Shown here one piece after another: positions 14,393 through 23,609 of a stretch of 64,000 nt of DNA. Position 1 is the first letter of the stretch. Each line of letters begins with the position of its first letter. The DNA comes from Oscillospiraceae bacterium (lineage in GTDB: Bacteria > Bacillota > Clostridia > Oscillospirales > Ruminococcaceae), in contig JAJQGJ010000006.1 in the NCBI GenBank assembly GCA_021200565.1, positions 62,001 through 126,000 on the forward strand, in the 5' to 3' direction. The translations under genes were made by a program, and so were the position numbers. The notes under the pieces were generated by a model. That model was not told where the DNA came from and did no database searches. It was given only the letters and a program-made list of their open reading frames with translations.

Positions 14393-16717
14393 ATGATTAC
14401 CAAGATTCAAAAAAGAGATGGAAGAATAGTCACATTCAATGTCGAAAAGATTGCGAGTGCTATATACAAGGCGGCTGAGTCTGTCGGCGGCACCGATTAC
14501 GATCAGGCTCTTGACATCGCAGGTAGAGTTTGCGATGCTGTTGAGGCAAGTGGGAAGAAGATTCCGACTGTTGAAGAGATTCAGGACGAGGTCGAAAGAA
14601 CCCTCATCGAAGAAGGTCATGCATCAACTGCGAAGGCATATATTCTCTACAGAGCCAACCGAACCAGAGTCCGTGAGATGAACACAAAGATCATGAAGAT
14701 CTATGAAGAGCTCACATTCAGCTCTGCCAAGGACAGTGACACCAAGCGTGAGAACGCCAATATCGATGGCGACACCGCTATGGGCACTATGCTCAAGTAT
14801 GGCTCCTGCGGCGCAAAGGAATTCTACGAGATGTATGTCCTCGATCCGAAGTTTGCAAAAGCTCATTCTGAGGGCGACATCCACATCCACGACCTCGACT
14901 TTTACACTCTGACAACCACCTGCACCCAGATTGATCTCACAAAGCTTTTCAAGAACGGATTCTCAACCGGTCATGGACACTTGAGAACCCCGAACGAGAT
15001 TTCAAGCTACGCAGCACTTGCCTGCATCGCAATCCAGTCCAATCAGAACGACCAGCACGGCGGTCAGTCAATTCCAAAGTTTGATTATGACATGGCTGAG
15101 GGCGTCAAGAAGACCTTCATGCACCGCTATCGTGACAATATAATCCGTTCCCTGGAGCTGCTTGACGATGTCGATTCAGTCGGAGCATCTGATTATGTAA
15201 AAGAATATCTCCACGAGCTCTCCCACAAGGACTTGGCTCCCACTCTTGACATGACCGATGAATATCGTGAAGCCGAGGCAGAGTGCCTCAAGAAATACTG
15301 TTCGGAGGAACAGATAGCTAAAATTCAGAAATTCTCTTATGAATCTTCCGCCAAGGAAACTGACAAGGCAACCTATCAGGCTATGGAAGCTCTTATTCAT
15401 AATCTCAACACCATGAATTCCCGTGCCGGCGCACAGACTCCGTTCAGCTCCATCAACTACGGAACCGACACCTCAACTGAGGGCAGAATGGTCATAAGAA
15501 ATATCCTTCTTGCCGAGGATGCAGGTCTTGGAAACGGCGAAACTCCTATATTCCCGATCCATATCTTCAAGGTCAAGGAAGGCATCAACTACAATCCAGG
15601 TGACCCGAACTATGACATGTTCAAGCTCGCATGCAGGGTTTCCGCAAAGCGTCTCTTCCCGAACTTCTCGTTCATCGATGCTCCGTTCAATCTCCAGTAC
15701 TACAAGGAGGGCGATCCCGACACCGAAATCGCCTACATGGGCTGCCGCACAAGAGTTATCGGCAACGCCTATGATCCAACACGCCAGATAGTAACCGGAA
15801 GAGGAAATCTTTCGTTCACATCTATCAATCTTCCACGCCTTGCAATAGACTCAAAGGGTGATGTCGACCTCTTCTACCATAAACTCGACGATATGATGGA
15901 ATTAGTCATTGAGCAGCTCATGGCAAGATTTAAGATTCAGTCGGAAAAGAAGGTCAAGAACTTCCCGTTCCTCATGGGTCAGGGCGTATGGCTCGACTCT
16001 GAGAAGCTTTCGGCTGACGACACAATCGGAGAGGTATTGAAGCATGGCACACTTTCTGTCGGCTTCATCGGTCTTGCAGAGTGCCTCAAGGCTCTTATCG
16101 GCAAGCATCACGGCGAAAGCGAAGAGGCAAGAAAGCTCGGCTATGAGATAATCTCAAGGATGAGAGCAAGACTTGACACTGAAATTGAGAAAACACATCT
16201 CAACTGGTCGCTCCTTGCAACACCTGCTGAAGGTCTTTCAGGCAGATTCGTTAAGATTGACCGTGAGAAGTACGGCTCCATCGAAGGCATAACCGACAGA
16301 GAATACTACACCAACTCCTTCCATGTTCCTGTCTACTATCCCATCAGCGCATTCGAGAAGATAAGAATAGAAGCTCCCTATCACGCACTCACCAACGCAG
16401 GTCATATCAGCTATGTTGAGCTCGATGGCGATCCTTTGCAGAATCTTGACGCATTCGAGAAGATTATCCGCTTCATGAAAGAATCTGGAATCGGCTACGG
16501 TTCAATCAACCATCCTGTCGACAGAGATCCCTGCTGCGGCTTCACCGGCATCATCGGCGACACCTGCCCCAAGTGCGGCAGAAAAGAGAACGAGGGAAGC
16601 TATGGCTTCGAGAGAATCCGCAGAATCACCGGCTACTTGGTAGGAACTCTTGACAGGTTCAACGACGCCAAGCGTGCCGAGGAAAGAGACAGAGTCAAGC
16701 ATTCAGTCACAGACTAA
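14393..16717 (+). CDS. nrdD: Anaerobic ribonucleoside-triphosphate reductase (class III)
   Basis: A 774-residue oxygen-sensitive glycyl-radical enzyme that reduces ribonucleoside triphosphates to deoxy forms for DNA synthesis. The N-terminal ATP-cone (ITKIQKRDGRIVTFN...) allows dATP control. The catalytic barrel includes MNSRAGAQTPFSS near 340. Four cysteines for a structural zinc occur in CCGF and CPKC near 715, followed by the glycyl-radical loop RITGYLVGT near 745. The length is normal. The activase nrdG follows 16 bases downstream. Presence as the reductase here implies anaerobic growth. Confidence 0.97.
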   Translation: MITKIQKRDGRIVTFNVEKIASAIYKAAESVGGTDYDQALDIAGRVCDAVEASGKKIPTVEEIQDEVERTLIEEGHASTAKAYILYRANRTRVREMNTKIMKIYEELTFSSAKDSDTKRENANIDGDTAMGTMLKYGSCGAKEFYEMYVLDPKFAKAHSEGDIHIHDLDFYTLTTTCTQIDLTKLFKNGFSTGHGHLRTPNEISSYAALACIAIQSNQNDQHGGQSIPKFDYDMAEGVKKTFMHRYRDNIIRSLELLDDVDSVGASDYVKEYLHELSHKDLAPTLDMTDEYREAEAECLKKYCSEEQIAKIQKFSYESSAKETDKATYQAMEALIHNLNTMNSRAGAQTPFSSINYGTDTSTEGRMVIRNILLAEDAGLGNGETPIFPIHIFKVKEGINYNPGDPNYDMFKLACRVSAKRLFPNFSFIDAPFNLQYYKEGDPDTEIAYMGCRTRVIGNAYDPTRQIVTGRGNLSFTSINLPRLAIDSKGDVDLFYHKLDDMMELVIEQLMARFKIQSEKKVKNFPFLMGQGVWLDSEKLSADDTIGEVLKHGTLSVGFIGLAECLKALIGKHHGESEEARKLGYEIISRMRARLDTEIEKTHLNWSLLATPAEGLSGRFVKIDREKYGSIEGITDREYYTNSFHVPVYYPISAFEKIRIEAPYHALTNAGHISYVELDGDPLQNLDAFEKIIRFMKESGIGYGSINHPVDRDPCCGFTGIIGDTCPKCGRKENEGSYGFERIRRITGYLVGTLDRFNDAKRAEERDRVKHSVTD

Positions 16718-16733
16718 GCTTTTGGAGGCTCAC

Positions 16734-17261
16734 ATGAAACTCAGAATGTCCGGAGTCGTCGGCGAATCAATCGTCGACGGTCCCGGAATCAGATACACCG
16801 TTTTCGTTCAGGGCTGTCCTCATCACTGCGAGGGCTGCCACAACCCCGGGACACACGATTTTTCCGGGGGCTACGATGACGATACGGATGCGCTTTTTGA
16901 AAAAATTATCCAGAATCCGCTGCTGGACGGCGTAACGTTCAGCGGCGGCGAGCCGTTTTGCCAGGCAAGGGCTTTGGCTTTACTGGGACAAAAGCTCAAG
17001 GAGCATGGCTTAGGCGTCATAGCCTATACCGGCTACACTGCCGAGTATCTCTTAAAGAATGCCAACGAAGAAAACGGATATATGGAGCTTTTAAAAACCA
17101 CAGATTGGCTCGTTGACGGAAGGTTTGTGCTTTCGCTCAAAAGCTATGAATGCCGTTTCAGAGGAAGCACCAACCAGCGGATAATTGACGTCCCCAAAAC
17201 GCTTGAAAATTTTACGGAAGGATTGCCTGAAGAAAATTGGGCTGTTACTGTTGACCTATAA
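16734..17261 (+). CDS. nrdG: Anaerobic ribonucleotide reductase activating protein
   Basis: A 175-residue radical-SAM enzyme that generates the glycyl radical on NrdD using S-adenosylmethionine and a 4Fe-4S cluster. The CxxxCxxC cluster motif is CPHHCEGC at about residues 27-34, and FSGGEPF near 69 is the SAM-binding glycine motif. The ATG at 16734 follows TTGGAGG at 16722-16728; the frame extends upstream into nrdD but without a ribosome site. The downstream peptide-binding protein gene overlaps its end. Confidence 0.95.
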   Translation: MKLRMSGVVGESIVDGPGIRYTVFVQGCPHHCEGCHNPGTHDFSGGYDDDTDALFEKIIQNPLLDGVTFSGGEPFCQARALALLGQKLKEHGLGVIAYTGYTAEYLLKNANEENGYMELLKTTDWLVDGRFVLSLKSYECRFRGSTNQRIIDVPKTLENFTEGLPEENWAVTVDL

Positions 17262-18891
17262 AACCCCTAAAAAAATTTTACTGATTCTACTGATAAGCTG
17301 TCTTGTTTTCATGACGGCTTGTTCCCCTTTAGAGAGAGTCGTCGAATTCTTCAGCGACGACGGTACCGGCTATATCTTCAAAATTAGCCTGTCAGATGAT
17401 CCCGAAATCCTGGACCCACAGATAGCAACCGATGAAAGCTCAATAGCAATTTTAAAGAACATGTTTGTTGGGCTCCTCAGGCAGGATTCTGACGGAACTA
17501 TTTCCACAGCCGGAGCAAGTGACTACACGATTTCATCTGACGGTCTCACATACACCTTCTACCTTGATTCAAGGTACACCTGGAAGACTGTCGCCGATTG
17601 GGAGGGAAGTGTCACCGCCTACGATTATGAATTCGCATTCAGGCGCCTATTCAGTTCAGATACCGCTTCGCCATACGCCTCCGATTACTTCTCAATTCTT
17701 AATTCAGAAGCCGCCTATAACGGTGAAGTGGAGCTCAGCGAGATAGGCGTTCACGCTACAGACGACTATACCCTCGTTATAACTCTTGAATACCCGAATG
17801 CCGAGTTCCTGAGCTTGCTCACAAGGCTTCCGGCATCTCCATGTAACGAGGAATTCTTTGAATCCTGCAAGGGTAAATATGGTCTGGAAGCCGACTGCAT
17901 CGCCTCGAATGGTGCGTTTTATGTCAGATACTGGCTTCACGAAGAGTACAGCACCGACAACTATGTCAGACTCAGGAAAAACGACTACTACAGTGAGTTC
18001 AGCGAAGTCTATCCCTACGGCGTAAACTATCTGATTGAATATGATGATGCTGTAAGGCTTTCAGACTTTACAGATGGCACAACCGATGTTTATATCTCCC
18101 AAAGCTTTGACAGTGCGCTGGAGGAATCCGAATATCAGAGCTATTCCGTCTGCTTCTGCGGACTGGTAATAAACCCTGATAATGAGATTCTCTCAAGAGC
18201 TGAAGTTGGCGAGATAATATCGCTTGCAATAGACAGGGAAGCTCTTGAGTCGGATACTCCCGAAATCTTAACCGCCGCCTATGGCATAATCCCGCCTGAT
18301 GCCTATGTTGGAAGCACTAACTACCGAAAGAGCTCCGACAGCTCCCTTGAAGAAATCTTAGTCTATAACGAGCAGCTAGCTGAGTACAAGTGGAGCTTCA
18401 CATTGACGGATTCAGAAAAGAGAACTCTTTATGGAATGAAAATAATGGTTCCGGACACCTTCGAGTACACCGACTACCTCTCTCTCGTGACAGGAATGTT
18501 GAATGATACTCTTGGAATAAGCCTGGGAATCGATATTGTAAACGAATCAGATTACTCCTCCAGGCTTGCAAGCGGAGACTATGACATCTGCCTTGTAGAG
18601 ATAGAATCAAGCTCTGGCTCAGCTTTTGATTATATCGAAGCTTTTTCCGACGGCAGCTATGGCATCACAAGTGAAAGCTGTCTTGAAACGATAAAATTGA
18701 GTGGCAAGTATTCCACCTTGTCAGCTGCCGTTTATGCCATATCCGAGGCTGAGAAGGACGTCATCAGCTCTTATCAATGCATACCGCTCTGGTACGCTGA
18801 AAAATTCATTTTTACATCGGATGATGTCTCAGGGCTCGAATATGACATCTTTTCCGGCGCAGCCATTTTTGAACTGGTAAAAAAGCTGTAA
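17251..18891 (+). CDS. Orphan oligopeptide-type ABC substrate-binding lipoprotein
   Basis: About 546 residues of the SBP_bac_5 (OppA/DppA) family, which captures peptides or similar ligands outside the membrane. A short basic start and hydrophobic core run to the lipobox FMTAC, with Cys about residue 24. The family core DPQIATDESSIAIL...GL follows. The start is uncertain: TTG at 17251 gives an ideal lipoprotein signal peptide and overlaps the nrdG stop, but has no clear ribosome binding site, so coupling to nrdG is likely. The frame is open to a TTG at 17185. No permease or ATPase gene adjoins it, so it must serve a transporter encoded elsewhere or have another role. Confidence 0.8.
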   Translation: MTYKTPKKILLILLISCLVFMTACSPLERVVEFFSDDGTGYIFKISLSDDPEILDPQIATDESSIAILKNMFVGLLRQDSDGTISTAGASDYTISSDGLTYTFYLDSRYTWKTVADWEGSVTAYDYEFAFRRLFSSDTASPYASDYFSILNSEAAYNGEVELSEIGVHATDDYTLVITLEYPNAEFLSLLTRLPASPCNEEFFESCKGKYGLEADCIASNGAFYVRYWLHEEYSTDNYVRLRKNDYYSEFSEVYPYGVNYLIEYDDAVRLSDFTDGTTDVYISQSFDSALEESEYQSYSVCFCGLVINPDNEILSRAEVGEIISLAIDREALESDTPEILTAAYGIIPPDAYVGSTNYRKSSDSSLEEILVYNEQLAEYKWSFTLTDSEKRTLYGMKIMVPDTFEYTDYLSLVTGMLNDTLGISLGIDIVNESDYSSRLASGDYDICLVEIESSSGSAFDYIEAFSDGSYGITSESCLETIKLSGKYSTLSAAVYAISEAEKDVISSYQCIPLWYAEKFIFTSDDVSGLEYDIFSGAAIFELVKKL

Positions 18892-18932
18892 GCTTATTTA
18901 TATTATAAAACCATAAGATAGGAGAAAAAATT

Positions 18933-19610
18933 ATGGACACTAAAGCAAAAATTGATATTCAGACAATACTCTCAATGTGCGATCACACACTTCTGTCGCA
19001 GTCTGCGACCTGGGAGGAGATCAAGGCTATCTGCGACGACGGAATGAAGTATCACACCGCTTCCGTCTGCATCCCTTGCTCTTATGTGAAGCAGGCTAAG
19101 GAATACGTCGGCGACAAGCTCCCAATCTGCACAGTTATCGGTTTCCCGAACGGCTATTCTACTACAGCCACTAAGCTTTTTGAAACAGAGGATGCCCTCA
19201 AAAATGGTGCAGACGAGATCGACATGGTCATCAATATCGGATGGCTTAAGGATAAGAGGTATGATGATATTGCCCTGGAAATCCGTGAGCTAAAGAAAGC
19301 TTGCGGTGATAAGATACTCAAGGTAATCATCGAAACCTGCCTTTTGACCGATGATGAGAAGATCAAAATGTGCGAAATCGTTTCAAATTCCGGAGCAGAC
19401 TTCATCAAAACCTCAACCGGCTTCTCAACAGCCGGAGCCACAAAGGAAGACGTTGCGCTCTTCAAGGCTCACGTAACGGGTGGTCTTAAGATAAAGGCTG
19501 CCGGCGGAATCAAGTCGATAGAGGATGCTGAAGACTTCATCAGGCTTGGCGCAAACCGTCTCGGAACATCAAGAATAGTAAAAATAGTCAAAGAAAAGGA
19601 GCTACTGTAA
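18933..19610 (+). CDS. deoC: Deoxyribose-phosphate aldolase
   Basis: A 225-residue class I aldolase that cleaves deoxyribose 5-phosphate to acetaldehyde and glyceraldehyde 3-phosphate, the last step of deoxynucleoside breakdown. CDHTLL near residue 16, the Schiff-base lysine in FIKTSTGF near 160 and KAAGGIK near 187 are all present. AGGAG precedes the ATG. It opens a five-gene nucleoside operon; the deoD start codon shares its last base (TAATG). No clear promoter was recognised in the 41 bases upstream. Confidence 0.96.
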   Translation: MDTKAKIDIQTILSMCDHTLLSQSATWEEIKAICDDGMKYHTASVCIPCSYVKQAKEYVGDKLPICTVIGFPNGYSTTATKLFETEDALKNGADEIDMVINIGWLKDKRYDDIALEIRELKKACGDKILKVIIETCLLTDDEKIKMCEIVSNSGADFIKTSTGFSTAGATKEDVALFKAHVTGGLKIKAAGGIKSIEDAEDFIRLGANRLGTSRIVKIVKEKELL

Positions 19611-20335
19611 TGAGCGAAATGAAATCAACACCACACATCAAGCTTGAAGAGGGAGGATATTTTGCAAAAACCGTGCTTATGCCGGGCGATCCTCTCCGTT
19701 CCTCAAAAATAGCGCACGACTACCTTGAAGACCTGAAGCTTGTCAACAACGTAAGAGGCGTTCAGGGCTATACCGGTCTCTATAAGGGCGAACCAGTCTC
19801 TGTAATGGCAAGCGGAATGGGAATGCCGTCAATCGGAATCTATTCCTATGAGCTTTTCAACTTCTTTGGAGTTGAGAATATAATCCGAATCGGCTCTGCC
19901 GGTACAATTCAGGAGAATATCCACGTCCGTGACATAGTTTTCGGACAGGGTGCCTGCACCGACTCAAGATACGCTGAAACCTTCAAGCTTCAGGGCACAT
20001 TTGCACCAATAGCAGATTTCGGAGTTCTCAGCGTAGCTGTTGAAGAGGCTAGTAAGCTCGGGGCGACATATCACGTCGGAAATCTTCTTTCATCTGATGT
20101 TTTCTATGGAGACAATACTACCGCAAATCCCGCTTGGCAGAAGATGGGCGTTATGGCTATCGAAATGGAAGCTGCAGCTCTTTATATGAACGCTGCCCGT
20201 GCAAAGAAGAAGGCTCTTGCAATGTGCACGATTTCCGACAGCCTCGTAACCGGCGAGGTAACCACAGCAGAGGAGAGACAGAATTCATTCACCCAGATGA
20301 TGGAGATAGCTCTCAACACTGCAATCCGACTGTAA
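19610..20335 (+). CDS. deoD: Purine-nucleoside phosphorylase, DeoD type
   Basis: A 241-residue hexameric-type phosphorylase that splits purine (deoxy)nucleosides into base and (deoxy)ribose 1-phosphate. The N-terminal MPGDPLR phosphate-binding loop, SGMGMPS near 65, RIGSAG near 87, and the MEAAALY segment with the ribose-binding Met-Glu pair near 180 are typical. It starts on the last base of the deoC stop codon, so translation is coupled. The product feeds DeoB. Confidence 0.96.
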   Translation: MSEMKSTPHIKLEEGGYFAKTVLMPGDPLRSSKIAHDYLEDLKLVNNVRGVQGYTGLYKGEPVSVMASGMGMPSIGIYSYELFNFFGVENIIRIGSAGTIQENIHVRDIVFGQGACTDSRYAETFKLQGTFAPIADFGVLSVAVEEASKLGATYHVGNLLSSDVFYGDNTTANPAWQKMGVMAIEMEAAALYMNAARAKKKALAMCTISDSLVTGEVTTAEERQNSFTQMMEIALNTAIRL

Positions 20336-20375
20336 AGTAGGTGACTTTACAGATAATCACGGAGGTACACGCAAA

Positions 20376-21545
20376 ATGAAAAGAGTATTTTTGATCGTCT
20401 TAGACAGCGTTGGCTGCGGCGCTCTTCCTGATGCCGCACTTTTCGGCGATGAGGGAACCAACACACTAAGAAGCTGCTACAACACAGGAATTCTGAATAT
20501 TCCGAATTTAAAGAAGATGGGAATCGGCAATATTGAAGGTCTTTCCTTCCTGGGAGAGACCGATAAGCCAACTGCCGCAGTTGCAAGACTTCGTGAGAAG
20601 TCGATGGGCAAGGACACCACAACCGGTCACTGGGAAATGGCTGGCATTGTTTCAAACAAGCCTATGCCGACCTTCCCTAACGGCTTTTCCGAGGAAATAC
20701 TTAATGAGTTTTCTGAGAAGACCGGCAGAGGAGTTCTTTGCAATCTGCCTTATTCCGGAACTGACGTAATCAGGGATTACGGCGACGAGCACATAAAGAC
20801 CGGCAAGCTCATTGTCTACACCTCTGCTGACAGTGTCTTCCAGATTGCAGCTCATACTGATGTCGTTCCGCTCGAGGAGCTTTATGAGGATTGCAGAATC
20901 GCCCGTGAGATTCTCACTGGCGACAATGCAGTGGGACGTGTAATTGCAAGACCCTTTACAGGCGAAAGCGGCAATTTCACCCGCACTGCCGACAGAAAGG
21001 ATTTCTCTTTAGAGCCGACATCCGAAACTATGCTTGACATTCTCAAGGCATCCGGAAAAGACGTCATTGCAATCGGCAAGATAACCGACATCTTCGCTGC
21101 AAAGGGCATAACAAAGTCGCTTCTGTCCCACGGCAATCCGGATTGCATGCGAGATACAATAGTAGCTCAGAACATGGACTTTGACGGTCTGGCGTTCACA
21201 AACCTCGTTGACTTCGACATGGTCTATGGTCACAGAAATAACGCTATCGGCTACGCAACAGCATTGAATGAATTCGATTCATGGCTTGGTGGTTTTATAG
21301 GCGACATGAAGCCTGATGATATTCTCATGATAACCGCAGACCATGGCTGTGATCCGGGCGACATTAGCACCGACCACTCAAGAGAGTACGTTCCACTTGT
21401 TGTCTACGGCGAAAAGGTAAATCCGGTCAATATGGGAACTCTCCAGTCGTTCACCGGAATTGCTTCAACCGTTTGCGACTATTTCAACCTGGAAAGCAGC
21501 TTCTATGCCGGAAGCTTTTTGGACGAGATCCTGAAAGAAGGCTGA
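20376..21545 (+). CDS. deoB: Phosphopentomutase
   Basis: A 389-residue alkaline-phosphatase-superfamily enzyme that converts (deoxy)ribose 1-phosphate into the 5-phosphate, linking DeoD and Pdp to DeoC. Metal motifs are visible: DSVGCGALPDA at about 9-19 with an Asp ligand, the phospho-acceptor region GKDTTTGHWE near 80, and ADHGCDP and DHSREY near 325-340. CGGAGG precedes the ATG after a 40-base gap from deoD. The related phosphoglycerate mutase gpmI of the same superfamily is also in this window. Confidence 0.97.
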   Translation: MKRVFLIVLDSVGCGALPDAALFGDEGTNTLRSCYNTGILNIPNLKKMGIGNIEGLSFLGETDKPTAAVARLREKSMGKDTTTGHWEMAGIVSNKPMPTFPNGFSEEILNEFSEKTGRGVLCNLPYSGTDVIRDYGDEHIKTGKLIVYTSADSVFQIAAHTDVVPLEELYEDCRIAREILTGDNAVGRVIARPFTGESGNFTRTADRKDFSLEPTSETMLDILKASGKDVIAIGKITDIFAAKGITKSLLSHGNPDCMRDTIVAQNMDFDGLAFTNLVDFDMVYGHRNNAIGYATALNEFDSWLGGFIGDMKPDDILMITADHGCDPGDISTDHSREYVPLVVYGEKVNPVNMGTLQSFTGIASTVCDYFNLESSFYAGSFLDEILKEG

Positions 21546-21547
21546 TT

Positions 21548-21961
21548 ATGATCACAAAGGAAGAGCTTTCGAAGCTCGCTGTAGAAGCTATGGCAAGCGC
21601 ATATTCTCCATATTCCGGCTATAAGGTCGGTGCAGCACTTCTTTGTGCCGATGGAACAGTCTATACAGGGGCGAATATCGAAAACGCAAGCTATGGCGTT
21701 TCAAACTGTGCTGAGAGAACAGCATTTTTCAAGGCTGTATTTGACGGTAAGCGTGAATTCACCGATATAGCCGTTTGCGGCGGTAAAGGCGGAGTGCTTG
21801 ACGATGAAATCTTCTCTCCCTGCGGTGTCTGCAGACAGGTTATGAGAGAGTTCTGCGATGATGATTTCAGAATTCACATGGTCACAAAGTCCAGCATCAA
21901 AACAGTCACGCTTGCAGAGCTTCTCCCATACGGCTTCAAGCCCGAAAGACTTGAAAGATAG
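21548..21961 (+). CDS. cdd: Cytidine deaminase
   Basis: A 137-residue zinc enzyme that turns cytidine and deoxycytidine into uridine and deoxyuridine. The zinc motifs CAE (in SNCAERTAF) and PCGVC are present at the usual spacing. The ATG at 21548 is two bases after the deoB stop; AAAGAAGG inside the end of deoB is the likely ribosome binding site. The product is the substrate of the downstream phosphorylase. Confidence 0.95.
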   Translation: MITKEELSKLAVEAMASAYSPYSGYKVGAALLCADGTVYTGANIENASYGVSNCAERTAFFKAVFDGKREFTDIAVCGGKGGVLDDEIFSPCGVCRQVMREFCDDDFRIHMVTKSSIKTVTLAELLPYGFKPERLER

Positions 21962-21972
21962 GAGCAACTACT

Positions 21973-23271
21973 ATGACAATGTATGATATAATCCTCAAAA
22001 AACGCAGAGGATATGAGCTCACGGATGAAGAAATCAAGTATGCGGTTGAAGGCTTCACTGATGGCAGTATTCCCGATTACCAGATGTCCGCACTTTCAAT
22101 GGCTATCTGCTTCAACTCGATGTCAGACCGTGAAACCGCAACCCTGACATTCGCAATGGCAGACTCAGGAGACCAGCTCGATCTTTCCGAATTTGGCAGC
22201 ATGACCTGCGACAAGCATTCAACCGGCGGAGTTGGAGACAAGACCTCGCTAATCGTGGCACCATTGGTTGCATCATGCGGCGGAGTTTTCGCAAAAATGA
22301 GCGGCAGAGGGCTCGGACACACTGGAGGAACTATTGACAAGCTCGAATCCATCCGTGGCTACAGAACGGAACTTTCTGAGGAAGAATTCTTAGAGCAGAC
22401 AAGAAAGATAGGTATCTGCGTCATCGGTCAGACCGGCAATATGACTCCTGCCGATAAGAAGCTCTACGCTCTTCGTGACGTAACTGCAACTGTCGACAGC
22501 ATTCCACTTATTGCATCAAGCGTCATGTCGAAGAAACTCGCAGCCGGTGCAAAGTCGATTGTCCTTGATGTAAAAGCCGGGAGCGGAGCTTTCATGTCTG
22601 ATGCTGAATCAGCGAAGGTTCTGGCAGAAAAGATGGTCGAAATCGGCAGAAGATGCGGGCGCAACGTCTCAGCGCTAATAACCAATATGGATGTTCCGCT
22701 CGGAAAGTGCGTCGGAAATTCTCTTGAAGTTCTGGAAGCGATTTCAGTCCTCAAAGGCGAAACCAAGGGAGAACTGAGAGAGCTATGCCTGGAGCTTGCT
22801 TCGACGCTTCTTTCAATGAGTCACGATATTTCTCACGAGGCAGCCCGGAAGATGGCGGAAAATTCTCTTGATAGCGGCTCGGCGTTCGAGAAGTTCAAAC
22901 AGTGGATTTCTGCTCAGGGCGGTAATCCGGAATGGGCTGACAACACCGATCTCTTCCCGAAAGCAAAGTACAGCCTTGAGGTTCTGGCACCAACTGATGG
23001 CATTATCCAGCATATGGATACAGCACAGATTGGCAGGGCTTCATCATCGCTCGGAGCTGGAAGAATGAAGAAAGGCGATCCTATCGACCTTGAAGCAGGA
23101 ATTATTATCGAGAAGAAGACCGGCGATGAAGTTACGAAGGGTGAGCTTCTTGCAACGCTTTATTCAAACAAGCAGGAAACGCTTTCTGATTCGTCAGCCC
23201 TCTATATCGACGCTCTGAGCATTTCAGACGCACCCGTCACAAAGCCAAAGCTGATTTTCGATAGAGTCTGA
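21973..23271 (+). CDS. pdp: Pyrimidine-nucleoside phosphorylase
   Basis: A 432-residue enzyme of the thymidine phosphorylase family that phosphorolyses uridine, deoxyuridine or thymidine. The signature is complete: KHSTGGVGDKTSL near 82 for phosphate binding, and SGRGLGHTGGT near 112. The C-terminal domain carries the usual barrel-sandwich segment. The first of two nearby ATG codons (21973, 21979) is chosen because AGGAG lies eight bases before it. With deoC, deoD, deoB and cdd it completes a route from nucleosides to free base plus central metabolites. No nucleoside transporter is in the operon. Confidence 0.96.
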   Translation: MTMYDIILKKRRGYELTDEEIKYAVEGFTDGSIPDYQMSALSMAICFNSMSDRETATLTFAMADSGDQLDLSEFGSMTCDKHSTGGVGDKTSLIVAPLVASCGGVFAKMSGRGLGHTGGTIDKLESIRGYRTELSEEEFLEQTRKIGICVIGQTGNMTPADKKLYALRDVTATVDSIPLIASSVMSKKLAAGAKSIVLDVKAGSGAFMSDAESAKVLAEKMVEIGRRCGRNVSALITNMDVPLGKCVGNSLEVLEAISVLKGETKGELRELCLELASTLLSMSHDISHEAARKMAENSLDSGSAFEKFKQWISAQGGNPEWADNTDLFPKAKYSLEVLAPTDGIIQHMDTAQIGRASSSLGAGRMKKGDPIDLEAGIIIEKKTGDEVTKGELLATLYSNKQETLSDSSALYIDALSISDAPVTKPKLIFDRV

Positions 23272-23273
23272 TA

Positions 23274-23299
23274 GATGTAAATCTTTTTCACTTTACATC
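23274..23299 (+). terminator. Possible weak terminator after pdp
   Basis: GATGTAAA (23274-23281) and TTTACATC (23292-23299) form a perfect eight-base A/T-rich repeat with a 10-base loop. There is no T-run after it, so the role is uncertain. Confidence 0.35.
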
Positions 23300-23312
23300 G
23301 ACAAAATTCACC

Positions 23313-23340
23313 TTGAAATGTAGCCATAATGTGATATTAT
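23313..23340 (+). promoter_or_regulatory. Sigma-A-type promoter for the DUF6514 gene
   Basis: TTGAAA (23313-23318) and TATTAT (23335-23340) are 16 bases apart; GGGGAGG follows at 23359-23365. Confidence 0.65.
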
Positions 23341-23372
23341 CTTCCCGAAAAAGCCTTCGGGGAGGTGAAAAC

Positions 23373-23591
23373 GTGGTTACATACAAGGTTACTGAAAGCT
23401 TGGATGAGCGAAAAGGCATTTGCACTTACGGCATAGCAGCCGTAGATTCTGGCGAAATTCTCGCAGAAATCAGCGATATAAGCGCAAACAGAGCTGCGCT
23501 TTCAGAGCTTTCACAGCTCATGAACCGTGAGAAGCTTTCGCTTATCCATTTCAAAGATGTAGTCGAAGATTTTCTTTTCATGGAATACTGA
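23373..23591 (+). CDS. DUF6514-type small protein
   Basis: A 72-residue soluble protein of unknown function, seen widely in Clostridia. It begins VVTYKVTES and ends in LSLIHFKDVVEDFLFMEY, with a predicted beta-rich first half and helical second half. The GTG at 23373 is chosen because GGGGAGG lies seven bases upstream; codons further upstream overlap the promoter. Alpha/beta-hydrolase gene follows after 18 bases. The family name is from memory of similar sequences and not certain. Confidence 0.65.
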   Translation: MVTYKVTESLDERKGICTYGIAAVDSGEILAEISDISANRAALSELSQLMNREKLSLIHFKDVVEDFLFMEY

Positions 23592-23609
23592 ATATCCGGA
23601 GGAAATAGT

